A stretch of 64,000 nucleotides of DNA from NCBI RefSeq assembly GCF_003205875.1, contig NZ_PUBZ01000081.1, positions 186,001 through 250,000 of the forward strand, written 5' to 3'. Within the stretch, counting starts at the first letter, position 1. Every line of letters begins with the position of its first letter. The DNA is from Herpetosiphon llansteffanensis. Lineage in GTDB: Bacteria > Chloroflexota > Chloroflexia > Chloroflexales > Herpetosiphonaceae. The notes under the pieces were generated by a model. The model was given only the letters and a program-made list of their open reading frames with translations. It searched no databases and was not told the DNA's origin. Shown here one piece after another: positions 1 to 9,167 of the stretch. Position numbers and translations under genes: made by a program.

Positions 1-989
1 GCCGACCAGCTATAATCGCGAGCCATCGTCGCCAATAGTTCGGCAGAAACATTGGGGTTCAACGCGAGTGCATTACGCACCGGCTGCACATCATCAAGCT
101 CTAGGCGGGGCAACACCTCAAGCGGCGTATGAATATTGAAGGCAACTCGAGCACGCACGCTTGGATCATCATCATCAGCCAATAATTTGAGGATCTCGGG
201 GTCGCTCGATTCAGCGGCGAGCTTGCGTTGCTCCCGATCTGCCATAGCAATGCTGGCCAGATCAAAAGGTTGGCTATTGACCGTATAGTTCATGGCCGCA
301 AACACTTCATCTTCCAAGACCGTGACTGTTTGCAACAAGGCTTGTTGAATATGTTCCTCGTTTGATGCACGAATGCGTTGCTCAAGCCATGTTGGCAGCG
401 TGCCCAGCGCCAGATGTTCAATCAAGGCTTCTTGACCATCAACTGGTGGTAGGGGGATCTGGGCCAATAGTGCTTCAGCCTGCGCTTGCCAATCAGCGCC
501 AGCCTCGCCATAAACATTAATATGATAGGCAATGGCTTGGGCGACGTTGGGCGAGGCATAGCCGCGAATCGTATTGAGCAGATTGGCAGGGATTGCTGGG
601 TGGCGCAGAAATACTAATAAGCGCAGTTCATCCATCTGGCGAAATAAATCGGGATGTTCGAGCAACAGCAACAGCAAAACAGGATTGGCCAGAAACGCTT
701 CGGGAAAGTCAGCGGCAAAGTGTAAAAGCGTTTTTTGCGGCGTATTGGGGTTGGCAACTAAGGCGGCAACAATCGCCGTGCGTGGATGCGGCTCTAAAAC
801 AACCGCTAATGGGCCTTGGCGACCAACAAAGCGCAGGAAGTCGGTTCCGGAAGTGGGTCGTTCGAAGTCTGGGTCGGATACCAACTCAAGATAATTAGCA
901 ATCCGCAACAGCTCCTCGGGCGCGGTTGCAGGATCACCTGCTGCGTGGACCATGGCTTGTTCATCAAGCGATAAGGCATCATTTATCAC
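1..989 (-). CDS. HEAT/LRV-like repeat protein, C-terminus beyond left edge
   Basis: An uninterrupted minus-strand reading frame runs from a GTG at 987-989 to the window edge, giving 329 residues with no stop. The start is chosen because a GGGAGG Shine-Dalgarno lies about seven bases upstream. The protein is a string of short helical units with recurring patterns such as NPNTPQKTLLHFA, HPAIPANLLNTI, DDPSVRARVAFN and NPNVSAELLATMA, typical of variant leucine-rich (LRV) or HEAT/ARM-like repeats. No signal peptide or membrane segment is seen, so it is probably a cytoplasmic scaffold. The exact role is unknown. It is divergent from the response regulator at 1318. Confidence 0.75.
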   Translation of the reverse strand, partial: MINDALSLDEQAMVHAAGDPATAPEELLRIANYLELVSDPDFERPTSGTDFLRFVGRQGPLAVVLEPHPRTAIVAALVANPNTPQKTLLHFAADFPEAFLANPVLLLLLLEHPDLFRQMDELRLLVFLRHPAIPANLLNTIRGYASPNVAQAIAYHINVYGEAGADWQAQAEALLAQIPLPPVDGQEALIEHLALGTLPTWLEQRIRASNEEHIQQALLQTVTVLEDEVFAAMNYTVNSQPFDLASIAMADREQRKLAAESSDPEILKLLADDDDPSVRARVAFNIHTPLEVLPRLELDDVQPVRNALALNPNVSAELLATMARDYSWS

Positions 990-1176
990 AGGAAACCCTC
1001 CCAATAAAGCGCTTGTTTACCCAACCGCTCACATGGATAAACTCGGCTGATTGTACCATTTATCTAGATATCCTAGAATGTGTAATTTTTAAACGTCCAA
1101 GTTGCAACTTGACATTCATGCGATGATAAGCCTACACTACCCAATTAATCCACAGCCAGCAGCAATTTGGCTCAAA

Positions 1177-1205
1177 TCCACATACACAGCGGCCCTTGGT
1201 ATAAT
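1177..1205 (+). promoter_or_regulatory. Probable sigma-70 promoter for the two-component operon
   Basis: A perfect TATAAT at 1200-1205 is preceded, after exactly 17 bases, by TCCACA (four of six matches to the -35 consensus). It lies about 115 bases upstream of the response regulator ATG at 1318. The 328-base gap between 989 and 1318 holds no convincing gene and must carry divergent promoters. Confidence 0.5.
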
Positions 1206-1317
1206 AGGTGGAGCAAGGTTCGCTATCGGCACGATCCTCAATCTATCTGCTTGGCCCAAACTATCTGAAGCGCAAGACAATAACGCTGGCGTGCGACGAC
1301 GCATGAGAGGCGCAACG

Positions 1318-2562
1318 ATGACCTACAAACTCTTTTTAGTCGAGGACGAGATTATCACCCGCGAAGGAATTCGCGATGCGGTTGACTGGACGGCGGCAGG
1401 CTATCAGTTCTGCGGCGAGGCTCCAGATGGCGAAATTGCGCTCCCGCTCATTCGCGAGCGCCGACCAGACATTGTTATCACCGATATTAAGATGCCGTTT
1501 ATGGATGGCTTGCAGCTCTGTCGAATTCTCAAGGAAACGTTACCAAGCACAAAGATTATGATCCTCAGCGGCCACGATGAATTTCGTTATGCCCAAGAAG
1601 CGCTACAAATTGGGGTCACTGAGTATCTGCTGAAACCCATTGTTGCTCACGATCTGCTAGCGGCGCTGCGTAAAATCGCTGGCCAAATCGATGAAGAGCG
1701 TCAGGCGCTGGCTCACTTGGAGACGCTACAAGCTCAGATGTCCGACCATCAACCACTATTGCGCGAGCGTTGTTTGCTTGATCTAGTTGCTGGTAGTAGC
1801 TCGGCGACCGATTTTATGGAGCAAGCACGCAGCCTTGAGATTGATCTGCTGGCACCTTGGTATCAGGTGCTGGTGCTGCACGTTATGCCACCTCATGCCA
1901 GCACACTCCCGCTATATGCAATTTGTCAGCAGGTTGACGTAATCGTCGCCAGAATCCTCGCTGAGTCGCGGTCGGTTGTGGCCTTCAAGCATGGTTTAGA
2001 AGATACCATCCTCATTGTCAAGGGCGAAACCCGTGCTGATGTGGCGCAACGAGCAGATGAGATTGGTGCTGCATTAAGTCATCACGTGGCCGAGCAGCTG
2101 AATTGGCGGGCGAGCATTGGGAGTGGCGAGCCAACCGAGCGCTTGAGTATGATCGCCCAATCGTTTGCACAGGCGCTGATCCAGCTTAGTGCTGGTGAGC
2201 GATCAGCGGAGGTTGGGCTGGGCGAGCAAGCGCAAGCTCACGGCGATCCGATGATTATGAAAGCGCTCGCCTACATCAATGCCAACTATGCAGATCCAGC
2301 GATGTCACTAGGCCAAGCTGCTGCTCAAGCATTACTCAGCCCAACCTATTTCAGCGCGCTTTTTCACCGCGAAGTTGGCGAAACCTTCATCGACTATCTG
2401 ACCAATATTCGCATTCGCAAAGCCATCGAGCTGCTACGCTCAACCTCACTGACCGCCAGCGAAATTGCCTATCGAATTGGCTATCAGAACCCACGCTATT
2501 TCTACTCGGTGTTCCGCAAGGTTGTCGGGCAGCCACCCAACGAGTTTCGCCAACGCGCCTAG
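1318..2562 (+). CDS. AraC-family response regulator (YesN type)
   Basis: The protein has 414 residues. An N-terminal CheY-like receiver has the acidic pair E9-D10, the phospho-acceptor D56 in ITDIKMP and the conserved Lys in YLLKP. A poorly conserved middle region follows, then a C-terminal pair of AraC helix-turn-helix motifs (roughly residues 315-414), which bind DNA. The start ATG at 1318 gives a normal receiver beginning MTYKLFLVEDE; the longer open frame upstream is non-homologous and is rejected. The histidine kinase gene begins 18 bases downstream, so the two form an operon. YesN-type regulators usually control neighbouring carbohydrate uptake genes; by position the target is probably the sugar ABC importer at 4282-10148. 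Confidence 0.9.
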   Translation: MTYKLFLVEDEIITREGIRDAVDWTAAGYQFCGEAPDGEIALPLIRERRPDIVITDIKMPFMDGLQLCRILKETLPSTKIMILSGHDEFRYAQEALQIGVTEYLLKPIVAHDLLAALRKIAGQIDEERQALAHLETLQAQMSDHQPLLRERCLLDLVAGSSSATDFMEQARSLEIDLLAPWYQVLVLHVMPPHASTLPLYAICQQVDVIVARILAESRSVVAFKHGLEDTILIVKGETRADVAQRADEIGAALSHHVAEQLNWRASIGSGEPTERLSMIAQSFAQALIQLSAGERSAEVGLGEQAQAHGDPMIMKALAYINANYADPAMSLGQAAAQALLSPTYFSALFHREVGETFIDYLTNIRIRKAIELLRSTSLTASEIAYRIGYQNPRYFYSVFRKVVGQPPNEFRQRA

Positions 2563-2579
2563 GCTACGAGAGGCTATGT

Positions 2580-4088
2580 ATGGATAATCTTTTCGATCGT
2601 GCTCGGCTCAGCAGCTTGGCGAGCAGGCTTACCATCCCTCGGCTACGCATGCGGCTTTCTATTCGCGACAAAATTTTGCTGGCGCTGCTGATTGTGGTCA
2701 TCCTCATGAGCGTGCCCTATATTTTCTTGATCGTCCCCGGCCTCGAATACAAAACCCAATACGATGGGCTGATTCAGAACATTACAACTGCTAATAGTAT
2801 CAACGGCTATATCAAACCATCGATTGATGCAGAACTGTGGGAAATCATTGCTGGCAAGAAACCGTTTGCCCAAGGGACGCAATATGCGATCCTGAGCGAT
2901 GTCGACCATCGAATCGAGCAGATGATCAATAACTCTAGTTCGGAAAAGGGGCGGGTTAAACTCAGCATTATCCAACATACGCTGCAAACCCTGCGCAGTT
3001 CGATCGATCAGGTTGGTATTCAGATTGCCCAAGGCAAAACCTTTGCCGAAAATTTGGTGCTGATGGAGGAGATTCGCAGCATCACCCAATTGATTGAGGG
3101 CAACGTGCAGGCCTATGCGTTGTTTGAGGTTAAGCGGACGCAACAGCAATATCAGGCGATGCAAAGCGACCTTACTAGCTGGGCGATTGGTGGCTTGAGC
3201 GTCATCATCACGTCGATTGGATTCTCGATCGTCGCTGCTTGGCGCATTTCAAAAAGCATTTATATTCCGATCAAAAAATTGCACGATGTGACCACTACGA
3301 TTGCGCGTCACGATCTCGAAGCCCTCGTTATTGCCGATAACGCCGACGAGATTACCGAACTTGGCTTGAGCTTTAACATTATGGTTGGCAAGATCAAAGA
3401 ATTGCTCGATGCCAAACTCGAAGAACATGAGAACCTCAAAAAAGCTGAATTGCGGGTGCTGCAAGCCCAAATTAACCCCCATTTCCTCTACAACACGCTT
3501 GATGCGATTATTTGGATGGCTGAATCCAAGCGCACAGCACAGATTGTCGAGCTTGTTTCGGCGCTGTCACGCTTCTTCCGCATTACGCTCAGCAAAGGCA
3601 GAGACTGGATCACCATCCGCGATGAGATCGCGCATATCGAAAGCTATTTGGCGATCCAGAAGATTCGCTACCGCGACATCCTCGACTATCAGATCGATAT
3701 TCCCGAGGAAACCAAGAGCGGCGAGATGCTTAAACTCACGTTGCAGCCGCTCGTGGAAAATGCGCTCTATCATGGCATCAAGAACAAGCGCAACGGCGGC
3801 GCGATTGTGGTGCGTGGTCGTTGGCTCGCTGGCGATCGGCTGCAAATCGAGGTTGAAGATAATGGCATTGGCATGCTGCCAGAGCGGCTTGCCCAGATTC
3901 AGGAGCTGTTGGCGGCGGGCAATCTCTGGGTGGCGGGGGCGATGCCGATTGTCGAGGATGGCTATGGCATCAGCAATGTTAACCAGCGCATCAAGCTCTA
4001 CTATGGCCCCGAGTATGGGCTATCGATCGAAAGCACCCATGGGCTTGGCACCTGTGTAACCTTGATCATTCCGCAACGACGATCATAA
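2580..4088 (+). CDS. Sensor histidine kinase (YesM type, LytS-like)
   Basis: A 502-residue membrane sensor kinase. It has a transmembrane helix near residues 30-52, an extracytoplasmic sensing region of about 150 residues, a second helix near 205-225, a HAMP domain to about 285, then a His_kinase (PF06580-type) domain with H301 in QINPHFLYN as the phosphorylation site. The ATPase domain shows an N-box (LQPLVENALYHG), DNGIGM and GYGISNVNQR. It should sense an outside ligand and phosphorylate the response regulator encoded just upstream. The ATG at 2580 follows AGAGG. The gene precedes a sugar importer by 193 bases, as is common for YesMN-type pairs that sense sugars, sometimes through binding proteins. 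Confidence 0.9.
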   Translation: MDNLFDRARLSSLASRLTIPRLRMRLSIRDKILLALLIVVILMSVPYIFLIVPGLEYKTQYDGLIQNITTANSINGYIKPSIDAELWEIIAGKKPFAQGTQYAILSDVDHRIEQMINNSSSEKGRVKLSIIQHTLQTLRSSIDQVGIQIAQGKTFAENLVLMEEIRSITQLIEGNVQAYALFEVKRTQQQYQAMQSDLTSWAIGGLSVIITSIGFSIVAAWRISKSIYIPIKKLHDVTTTIARHDLEALVIADNADEITELGLSFNIMVGKIKELLDAKLEEHENLKKAELRVLQAQINPHFLYNTLDAIIWMAESKRTAQIVELVSALSRFFRITLSKGRDWITIRDEIAHIESYLAIQKIRYRDILDYQIDIPEETKSGEMLKLTLQPLVENALYHGIKNKRNGGAIVVRGRWLAGDRLQIEVEDNGIGMLPERLAQIQELLAAGNLWVAGAMPIVEDGYGISNVNQRIKLYYGPEYGLSIESTHGLGTCVTLIIPQRRS

Positions 4089-4173
4089 AAAATTAACCAT
4101 CAGCTTAAAAAAATGAACACGTTGATTGCTAAAAAAACATTAAAATAGCAGCTATTCTGCATATGAATCACGC

Positions 4174-4201
4174 TTGTTTGGTGCGAGCCAGCCGCTATAA
4201 T
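4174..4201 (+). promoter_or_regulatory. Probable promoter of the sugar ABC importer operon
   Basis: TTGTTT at 4174-4179 and a perfect TATAAT at 4196-4201 are separated by 16 bases, about 80 bases before the first binding-protein gene. It sits in the gap behind the histidine kinase gene, so the importer can be transcribed separately from the two-component pair. No clear operator for the AraC-type regulator could be picked out. Confidence 0.5.
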
Positions 4202-4281
4202 ACCCAGCATCCCAACGCTGATCAATCACATGTAGCTACCGACCATGACTGGTCTGGAACGCGCCAAAGGAGGCGACCTCA

Positions 4282-5283
4282 ATGATTGCTCTTGCTCTCT
4301 ACCGCAGCGTGATCGCGCTGGCCATAGTATCGACTCTGGCGGCGTGCGGCAATTCTGCGCCTACAGCGAGCGGAGCACTAACAACTCCACAAACTATCCA
4401 ACCTAAAACCTATCCTGAACTCGTTGTCGGGTTTGCGCAAATCGGAGCCGAAAGCGAGTGGCGCACCGCCAACACCCGTTCGATCCAAACGACAGCAGAC
4501 CAACTCGGGATCGAATTGGATCTTTCCGACGCTCAGCAACAGCAAGCCAACCAAATCAAAGCAATCCGTTCGTTCATCGCCCAAGGTGTCGATGTCATCG
4601 GGGTTTCACCAGTCGTTGAAACCGGATGGGACGAGGTTTTTGCCGAGGTCAAACAGGCGGGCATTCCGCTCATTCTGCTTGATCGCAGCGCCAATGTGCC
4701 AGCCGATCTCTATAGCGTTCGGATTGGCTCGGATTTTGTCGAAGAGGGACGGCGTGCCTGTGGCGAGTTAGCCCGACTGCTGGATGGCCAAGGATCAATC
4801 GTGGTTTTGGAAGGCACACAAGGCTCGGCTCCAATGCTTGGGCGCGGCGCTGGCTTCCAAGAATGCTTGCAAGCCTATCCAAACCTGCACGTACTCGACA
4901 GTCAATCCGCTGATTTTATTCGCGCTCGCGGCAAAGAGGAGATGGCTGCCTTACTGCAAACCCATGGCAATAGCATCGACGGCGTATTTGCCCAAAACGA
5001 CGACATGGCGCTTGGCGCAATCGAAGCTATTGAAGAATATGGATTGCGGCCAGGTATCGACATCAAAATTGTTTCGATCGACGCGGTGCGAGCCGCCTTT
5101 GAAGCCATGATCGCTGGCAAGCTGAATGCCACAATCGAGTGCAACCCGCTGCTTGGCCCGCTTTTCTTCGCAACAGCATTAAACTTGGCCAATGATCTGC
5201 CGGTTGAAAAATGGATCAAGCCGGACGAAGGCATTTATCGCCAAGATACCGCCGCGCAGGAATTGCCCAATCGGCTCTACTAG
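4282..5283 (+). CDS. Sugar-binding lipoprotein of YtfQ type, copy 1
   Basis: A 333-residue periplasmic-binding-protein fold (Peripla_BP_4 family). The N-terminus has a signal peptide with a lipobox (STLAAC, Cys near residue 22), so it should be anchored outside the membrane. The mature protein carries strong YtfQ signatures: GFAQIGAESEWRTANT, FIAQGVDVIGVSPVVETGW, LILLDRS, QSADFIRARGKE and FAQNDDMALGAIEAI. YtfQ binds galactofuranose in Escherichia coli, so a furanose sugar is the likely ligand, though specificity cannot be proven here. The ATG at 4282 follows AAAGGAGG. The next gene encodes a paralogue of exactly the same length. Confidence 0.88.
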   Translation: MIALALYRSVIALAIVSTLAACGNSAPTASGALTTPQTIQPKTYPELVVGFAQIGAESEWRTANTRSIQTTADQLGIELDLSDAQQQQANQIKAIRSFIAQGVDVIGVSPVVETGWDEVFAEVKQAGIPLILLDRSANVPADLYSVRIGSDFVEEGRRACGELARLLDGQGSIVVLEGTQGSAPMLGRGAGFQECLQAYPNLHVLDSQSADFIRARGKEEMAALLQTHGNSIDGVFAQNDDMALGAIEAIEEYGLRPGIDIKIVSIDAVRAAFEAMIAGKLNATIECNPLLGPLFFATALNLANDLPVEKWIKPDEGIYRQDTAAQELPNRLY

Positions 5284-5449
5284 TAACTTCCTTTTCTTTT
5301 GAATATGTTCCTTTTCGGTGCGCACAAGCTGCGTGCTGCGTATCAAGCCGCGCTCGATACGGGAGGAATCATCTAAAACAGCTCTTTTCTCGTGGGTAAC
5401 GACCGTTTACAAAGACGATTTTCGCGTTCTTCGCGAAGGAGGACTTTCC

Positions 5450-6451
5450 ATGAGCAGTTCACGATCATTCGCCGCGCGTCTGATGGCGCTACTGGTTATC
5501 ATCGGGTTGGTTGGTTGCGGTGCTCAAACAGCGACAGAAGCGCCTGCCAACGCACCTGCGACCGGGGCAGCAAAAACCTACAGCGACATGGTGCTTTGCT
5601 ATCCGCAGCTTGGGGCCGAAAGCGACTGGCGCACAGCCAATACCGCCTCGATCAAAGAAACAGCAGCAACGTTGGGCATCAAACAACTGGTCTTCTCTGA
5701 TGCTCAGCAAAAGCAAGAGAATCAAATTTCTGCTGTGCGTGCGTGTATTCAGCAGGGCGTGGATGTGATTGCCTTGCCACCAGTGGTTGAAGATGGCTGG
5801 GATGCAGTTTTGACCGAGGCCAAGAATGCTGGCATTCCGGTGATCATTGTTGACCGCAGCGTGAGCGCCGACAAATCGCTGTATAGCACCCACATCGGCT
5901 CGAATATGACCTTGGAAGGCGAGCGAGCCGCAGCAGAATTCAACAAAATGATGCCAAACGGCGGCGTGATCCTCGAACTTTCTGGCACGACCGGCTCTGG
6001 TGCTGCTGTCGGGCGGGCCAAAGGCTTACGCAACAAACTCAACTCAAACATCACCATCCTCGATTCGCAAACTGGCAACTTCACCCGCGCCGAAGCTGTG
6101 CCGGTGATGCAAGCGTTGTTGAAAAAATACACGCCAGGCAAGGATTTCCAAGGGTTGTTTATTCACAACGACGATATGGGCATTGGCGCGATTGAAGTGC
6201 TCAAGGCGGCTGGGGTCAAACCAGGTGATCTCAAGATTGTATCGGTCGACGGCACGCGTGGCGGCTTCCAAGCTATGGTCGACGGCTGGTTCCAAGCAGA
6301 TGTCGAATGTAACCCATTGCTTGGGCCACAGGTATTCGAATTGGCGCTGAAGCTGATGAACGGCCAACCAGTTGATGCAGAAGTGCTGACCGATGAAACG
6401 GTTTACTACCCAGAAAACGCCGCAGAATTGTTGCCGACGCGCAAATACTAG
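5450..6451 (+). CDS. ytfQ: Sugar-binding lipoprotein of YtfQ type, copy 2
   Basis: A 333-residue binding lipoprotein with signal peptide and lipobox (GLVGCG), paralogous to the product at 4282. It shares PQLGAESDWRTANTASIKET, QQKQENQI, PPVVEDGWDAVL, IVDRSVSADKSLYSTHIG and IHNDDMGIGAIEVLK with YtfQ; the QQKQENQI segment is closer to E. coli YtfQ than copy 1 is. The start ATG at 5450 has an AAGGAGG site eight bases upstream; longer upstream readings lack a ribosome site. It is presumably exported and delivers a furanose sugar to the permease encoded downstream. A strong hairpin follows the stop codon. Confidence 0.88.
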   Translation: MSSSRSFAARLMALLVIIGLVGCGAQTATEAPANAPATGAAKTYSDMVLCYPQLGAESDWRTANTASIKETAATLGIKQLVFSDAQQKQENQISAVRACIQQGVDVIALPPVVEDGWDAVLTEAKNAGIPVIIVDRSVSADKSLYSTHIGSNMTLEGERAAAEFNKMMPNGGVILELSGTTGSGAAVGRAKGLRNKLNSNITILDSQTGNFTRAEAVPVMQALLKKYTPGKDFQGLFIHNDDMGIGAIEVLKAAGVKPGDLKIVSVDGTRGGFQAMVDGWFQADVECNPLLGPQVFELALKLMNGQPVDAEVLTDETVYYPENAAELLPTRKY

Positions 6452-6460
6452 TCATCAAAC

Positions 6461-6497
6461 AACCGTTGGAGAAGGTATCGAGCCTTCTCCAACGGTT
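6461..6497 (+). terminator. Intra-operon hairpin (partial terminator or mRNA stabiliser)
   Basis: AACCGTTGGAGAAGG at 6461-6475 pairs perfectly with its complement at 6483-6497 around a 7-base loop, followed by ATTTTG. The 15-bp stem lies between the second binding-protein stop and the ATPase gene. Such structures in binding-protein operons usually protect upstream mRNA or allow partial readthrough, giving more binding protein than transporter. Confidence 0.75.
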
Positions 6498-6530
6498 ATT
6501 TTGCTGCTAGAGGAAAGGCGAGTGATCGTT

Positions 6531-8045
6531 ATGGCAGATCCGCAGAATCTTATCACCGTCAGCGGCGTTTCCAAAGCGTTTCCTGGGGTCGTCGCCCTTG
6601 AAGGGGTCGAGTTTACGCTGAGAAAAGGCGAGATCCATGCGCTGATGGGTGAGAATGGGGCTGGAAAGTCAACTCTGATCAAAATTCTCACTGGCGTGGA
6701 GCAGCCCGACACGGGCAGCATTGAGCTAGAGAATACGGCGATCAGCATTAGGTCGCCGCACCATGCCCAAGAGCTTGGCATTAGTACGGTGTATCAAGAG
6801 ATCAATCTCTGCACCAACATTTCTGTGGCCGAAAATATTATGCTTGGCCATGAGCCACGGCGTTTTGGCGGCATCTGTTGGAAAAAGCTGAATGAGTTGG
6901 CCCGTCAGGCGCTCGCGCGGCTTGGCATTGAATTGGATGTGACGCAACCCTTGGGAATCTACTCGATCGCAATCCAGCAGATGGTTGCGATTGCCCGCGC
7001 GCTGGCGATTGCCTCGGCCAAAGTGCTGATTTTGGATGAACCAACATCGAGCTTAGATGCTACCGAAACCGCTCGCCTCTTTGCGGTTATGCGCTCGCTG
7101 AAGCAGGCAGGCATCGGGATTGTGTTTGTCACCCATTTTCTCGACCAAGTGTACGAAATCGTCGATCGAGTGACGATTCTGCGTAATGGGCGTTTTGTTG
7201 GCAGCTTCGAGATTGCAGCGCTCTCGCGGGTTGAGCTGGTGGCCAAAATGCTTGGGCGGGTGGTCGATGAATTACAAGCCTTGGCCCATGACAAAGACCA
7301 GGTGGAGTCCCAGAGCGATAAGGGTCGATTGATCGAAGCCTCTGGTCTGGGTTTGCGCGGCGCGTTAGAACCGCTTGATTTGACGGTTGGTGTCGGCGAG
7401 GTGCTTGGCATCGCTGGGCTGCTCGGCTCTGGACGCACCGAACTAGCAAGTTTGCTTTTTGGCATCGCAACCCCTGATAGTGGCTCGCTGTTGATCGATG
7501 GTCAGCCAGTGACGCGGTTCTCGCCACAGGCATTGATCAAGCGTGGGGTCGCCTTGTGCCCAGAGGATCGCAAGGCCGAGGGGATTGTGGGCGATCTCAG
7601 CATTCGCGAAAATATCATCTTAGGCTTGCAAGGGCGTTATGGTTGGTTCAAGTTTATTGGCCGCCAGAAACAGACGGAAATCGCCGAAAAATATATCAAG
7701 TTGCTTGGCATTCGCACGCCATCGCCCGACCAATTAGTTAAAAACCTAAGCGGCGGCAATCAACAGAAGGTCATTTTGGCTCGCTGGCTGGTTACGCAGC
7801 CCCGCCTGCTGATCTTGGATGAGCCAACGCGGGGCATCGACGTTGGAGCCAAGGCCGAGATTCAAAAGCTGGTGCTTGAACTGGTGAAGGATGGCATGTC
7901 GATCGTCTTTATTTCCTCGGAGTTGGAAGAGGTGGTGCGGATCAGCGACCGGATTGTGGTCTTGCGTGACCATGTGAAAGTGGCCGAATACGACCATGCG
8001 GTAAGCGATCGGACTCTTATGCAAACGATGGCAGGTGAGGCATGA
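6531..8045 (+). CDS. ytfR: Sugar ABC transporter ATPase, two nucleotide-binding domains (YtfR type)
   Basis: A 504-residue ATPase of the CUT2 (RbsA-like) class with two fused ABC domains. The first has Walker A GENGAGKST, a degenerate signature region (YSIAIQQ) and Walker B LILDEPTSSLD; the second has GLLGSGRTE in place of Walker A, the signature LSGGNQQKV and LLILDEPTRGID. The sequence follows E. coli YtfR closely, including TVYQEINL and CPEDRKAEGI. It powers uptake of the sugar brought by the YtfQ-like proteins. The ATG at 6531 is chosen; a GTG at 6522, better spaced from AGAGGA, would add three residues. The stop overlaps the next start by four bases (ATGA). Confidence 0.92.
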   Translation: MADPQNLITVSGVSKAFPGVVALEGVEFTLRKGEIHALMGENGAGKSTLIKILTGVEQPDTGSIELENTAISIRSPHHAQELGISTVYQEINLCTNISVAENIMLGHEPRRFGGICWKKLNELARQALARLGIELDVTQPLGIYSIAIQQMVAIARALAIASAKVLILDEPTSSLDATETARLFAVMRSLKQAGIGIVFVTHFLDQVYEIVDRVTILRNGRFVGSFEIAALSRVELVAKMLGRVVDELQALAHDKDQVESQSDKGRLIEASGLGLRGALEPLDLTVGVGEVLGIAGLLGSGRTELASLLFGIATPDSGSLLIDGQPVTRFSPQALIKRGVALCPEDRKAEGIVGDLSIRENIILGLQGRYGWFKFIGRQKQTEIAEKYIKLLGIRTPSPDQLVKNLSGGNQQKVILARWLVTQPRLLILDEPTRGIDVGAKAEIQKLVLELVKDGMSIVFISSELEEVVRISDRIVVLRDHVKVAEYDHAVSDRTLMQTMAGEA

Positions 8046-9136
8046 ACAATCGAATTTCCTTCAGCCGCATTCGCGAAAGTCGGCTGTTTTGGGTGCTCAC
8101 GGCGTGGGCAGTTATTCTGGGTTTTAATGCGCTGTTTGTGCCTGGATTTTTTCGGATCAATGTGCAGGATGGCCATCTCTACGGCAATCTGATCGATGTG
8201 TTGAATAACGGTGCGCCGCTGATGCTGGTAGCAATCGGCATGACCTTAGTCATCGCCACTGGCGGGATTGATCTTTCGGTTGGGGCGGTGATGGCAATTT
8301 CGGCGGCCATGGGTGCTGTTTTGATCAACCCAGCGCCTGGTGACAAGCTGGTCTCAAACGAGATTCTGACTAGAAATGCAACCAACACGCCACTGGCAAT
8401 CATTGTGATTGCGACGCTGGCAGCGGGCACGCTGTGCGGCCTTTGGAATGGCTTATTGGTATCGCGGGCCAAGATTCAGCCGCTGGTGGCAACTCTGATT
8501 TTAATGGTAGCTGGTCGGGGCATCGCCCAGTTGATTAGCAACGGTCAGATTATCACAATCTACTACACGCCCTATTTCTGGTTTGGCAATGGCTATATCT
8601 TGGGCTTGCCCGTCTCAATCTACATTGTTGCAGCGGTCGCTATCCTCGCATGGGTGGGTGTACGCAAAACCCCGATTGGGCTGTTTATCGAAGCAGTGGG
8701 TCTCAACTCCAAAGCCACATATTACAGCGGTATCAGCGCCAAGAATATTCAGTTGTTAGCCTACACCTTTAGCGGTTTTTGCAGCGCGCTTGCTGGTTTG
8801 ATTCTTAGCTCGTATGTGCATAGCGCCGATGGCAACAACAATGGCCTTAATTATGAACTCGACGCGATTTTGGCCGTGGTGATGGGTGGCACGATGTTGT
8901 CTGGTGGGCGTTTTTCGCTGCTGGCGAGCGTGATTGGCGCAATTGTCATCTGGACATTTACGCTTTCGATGTATGCGCTGGGAGTGCCAGCGAACGCCTT
9001 GTTGGCCGGACGGGCGGTGCTTGTACTGCTAGTGATCCTGCTCTATTCCGATCGGCGGCTGATCAAACGTCGGGGCAAGAGTAACCCAGCGGCGGTGCAG
9101 CCGCAGGATGAGAAGCCAGGCCTGCCACATCCATAG
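8042..9136 (+). CDS. ytfT: Sugar ABC transporter permease (YtfT type)
   Basis: A 364-residue polytopic membrane protein of the BPD_transp_2 family (RbsC-like). Sequence stretches such as QDGHLYGNLIDVLNNGAP, IGMTLVIATGGIDLSVGAVMAI, KIQPLVATLILMVAGRGIAQLI and FIEAVGLNSKATYYSGI match YtfT of the galactofuranose importer. It should form the channel as a heterodimer with the next permease. Its start overlaps the ATPase stop (ATGA), indicating translational coupling. The C-terminal tail of about 25 residues is hydrophilic. Confidence 0.92.
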   Translation: MNNRISFSRIRESRLFWVLTAWAVILGFNALFVPGFFRINVQDGHLYGNLIDVLNNGAPLMLVAIGMTLVIATGGIDLSVGAVMAISAAMGAVLINPAPGDKLVSNEILTRNATNTPLAIIVIATLAAGTLCGLWNGLLVSRAKIQPLVATLILMVAGRGIAQLISNGQIITIYYTPYFWFGNGYILGLPVSIYIVAAVAILAWVGVRKTPIGLFIEAVGLNSKATYYSGISAKNIQLLAYTFSGFCSALAGLILSSYVHSADGNNNGLNYELDAILAVVMGGTMLSGGRFSLLASVIGAIVIWTFTLSMYALGVPANALLAGRAVLVLLVILLYSDRRLIKRRGKSNPAAVQPQDEKPGLPHP

Positions 9137-9167
9137 CATCGAACCAGCGCTTTGAAAGGGATTGACC

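Noticed and set aside
1102-1317. N-terminal extension of the response regulator
   Set aside because: The receiver domain starts cleanly at 1318, and the upstream part carries the promoter-like TATAAT.
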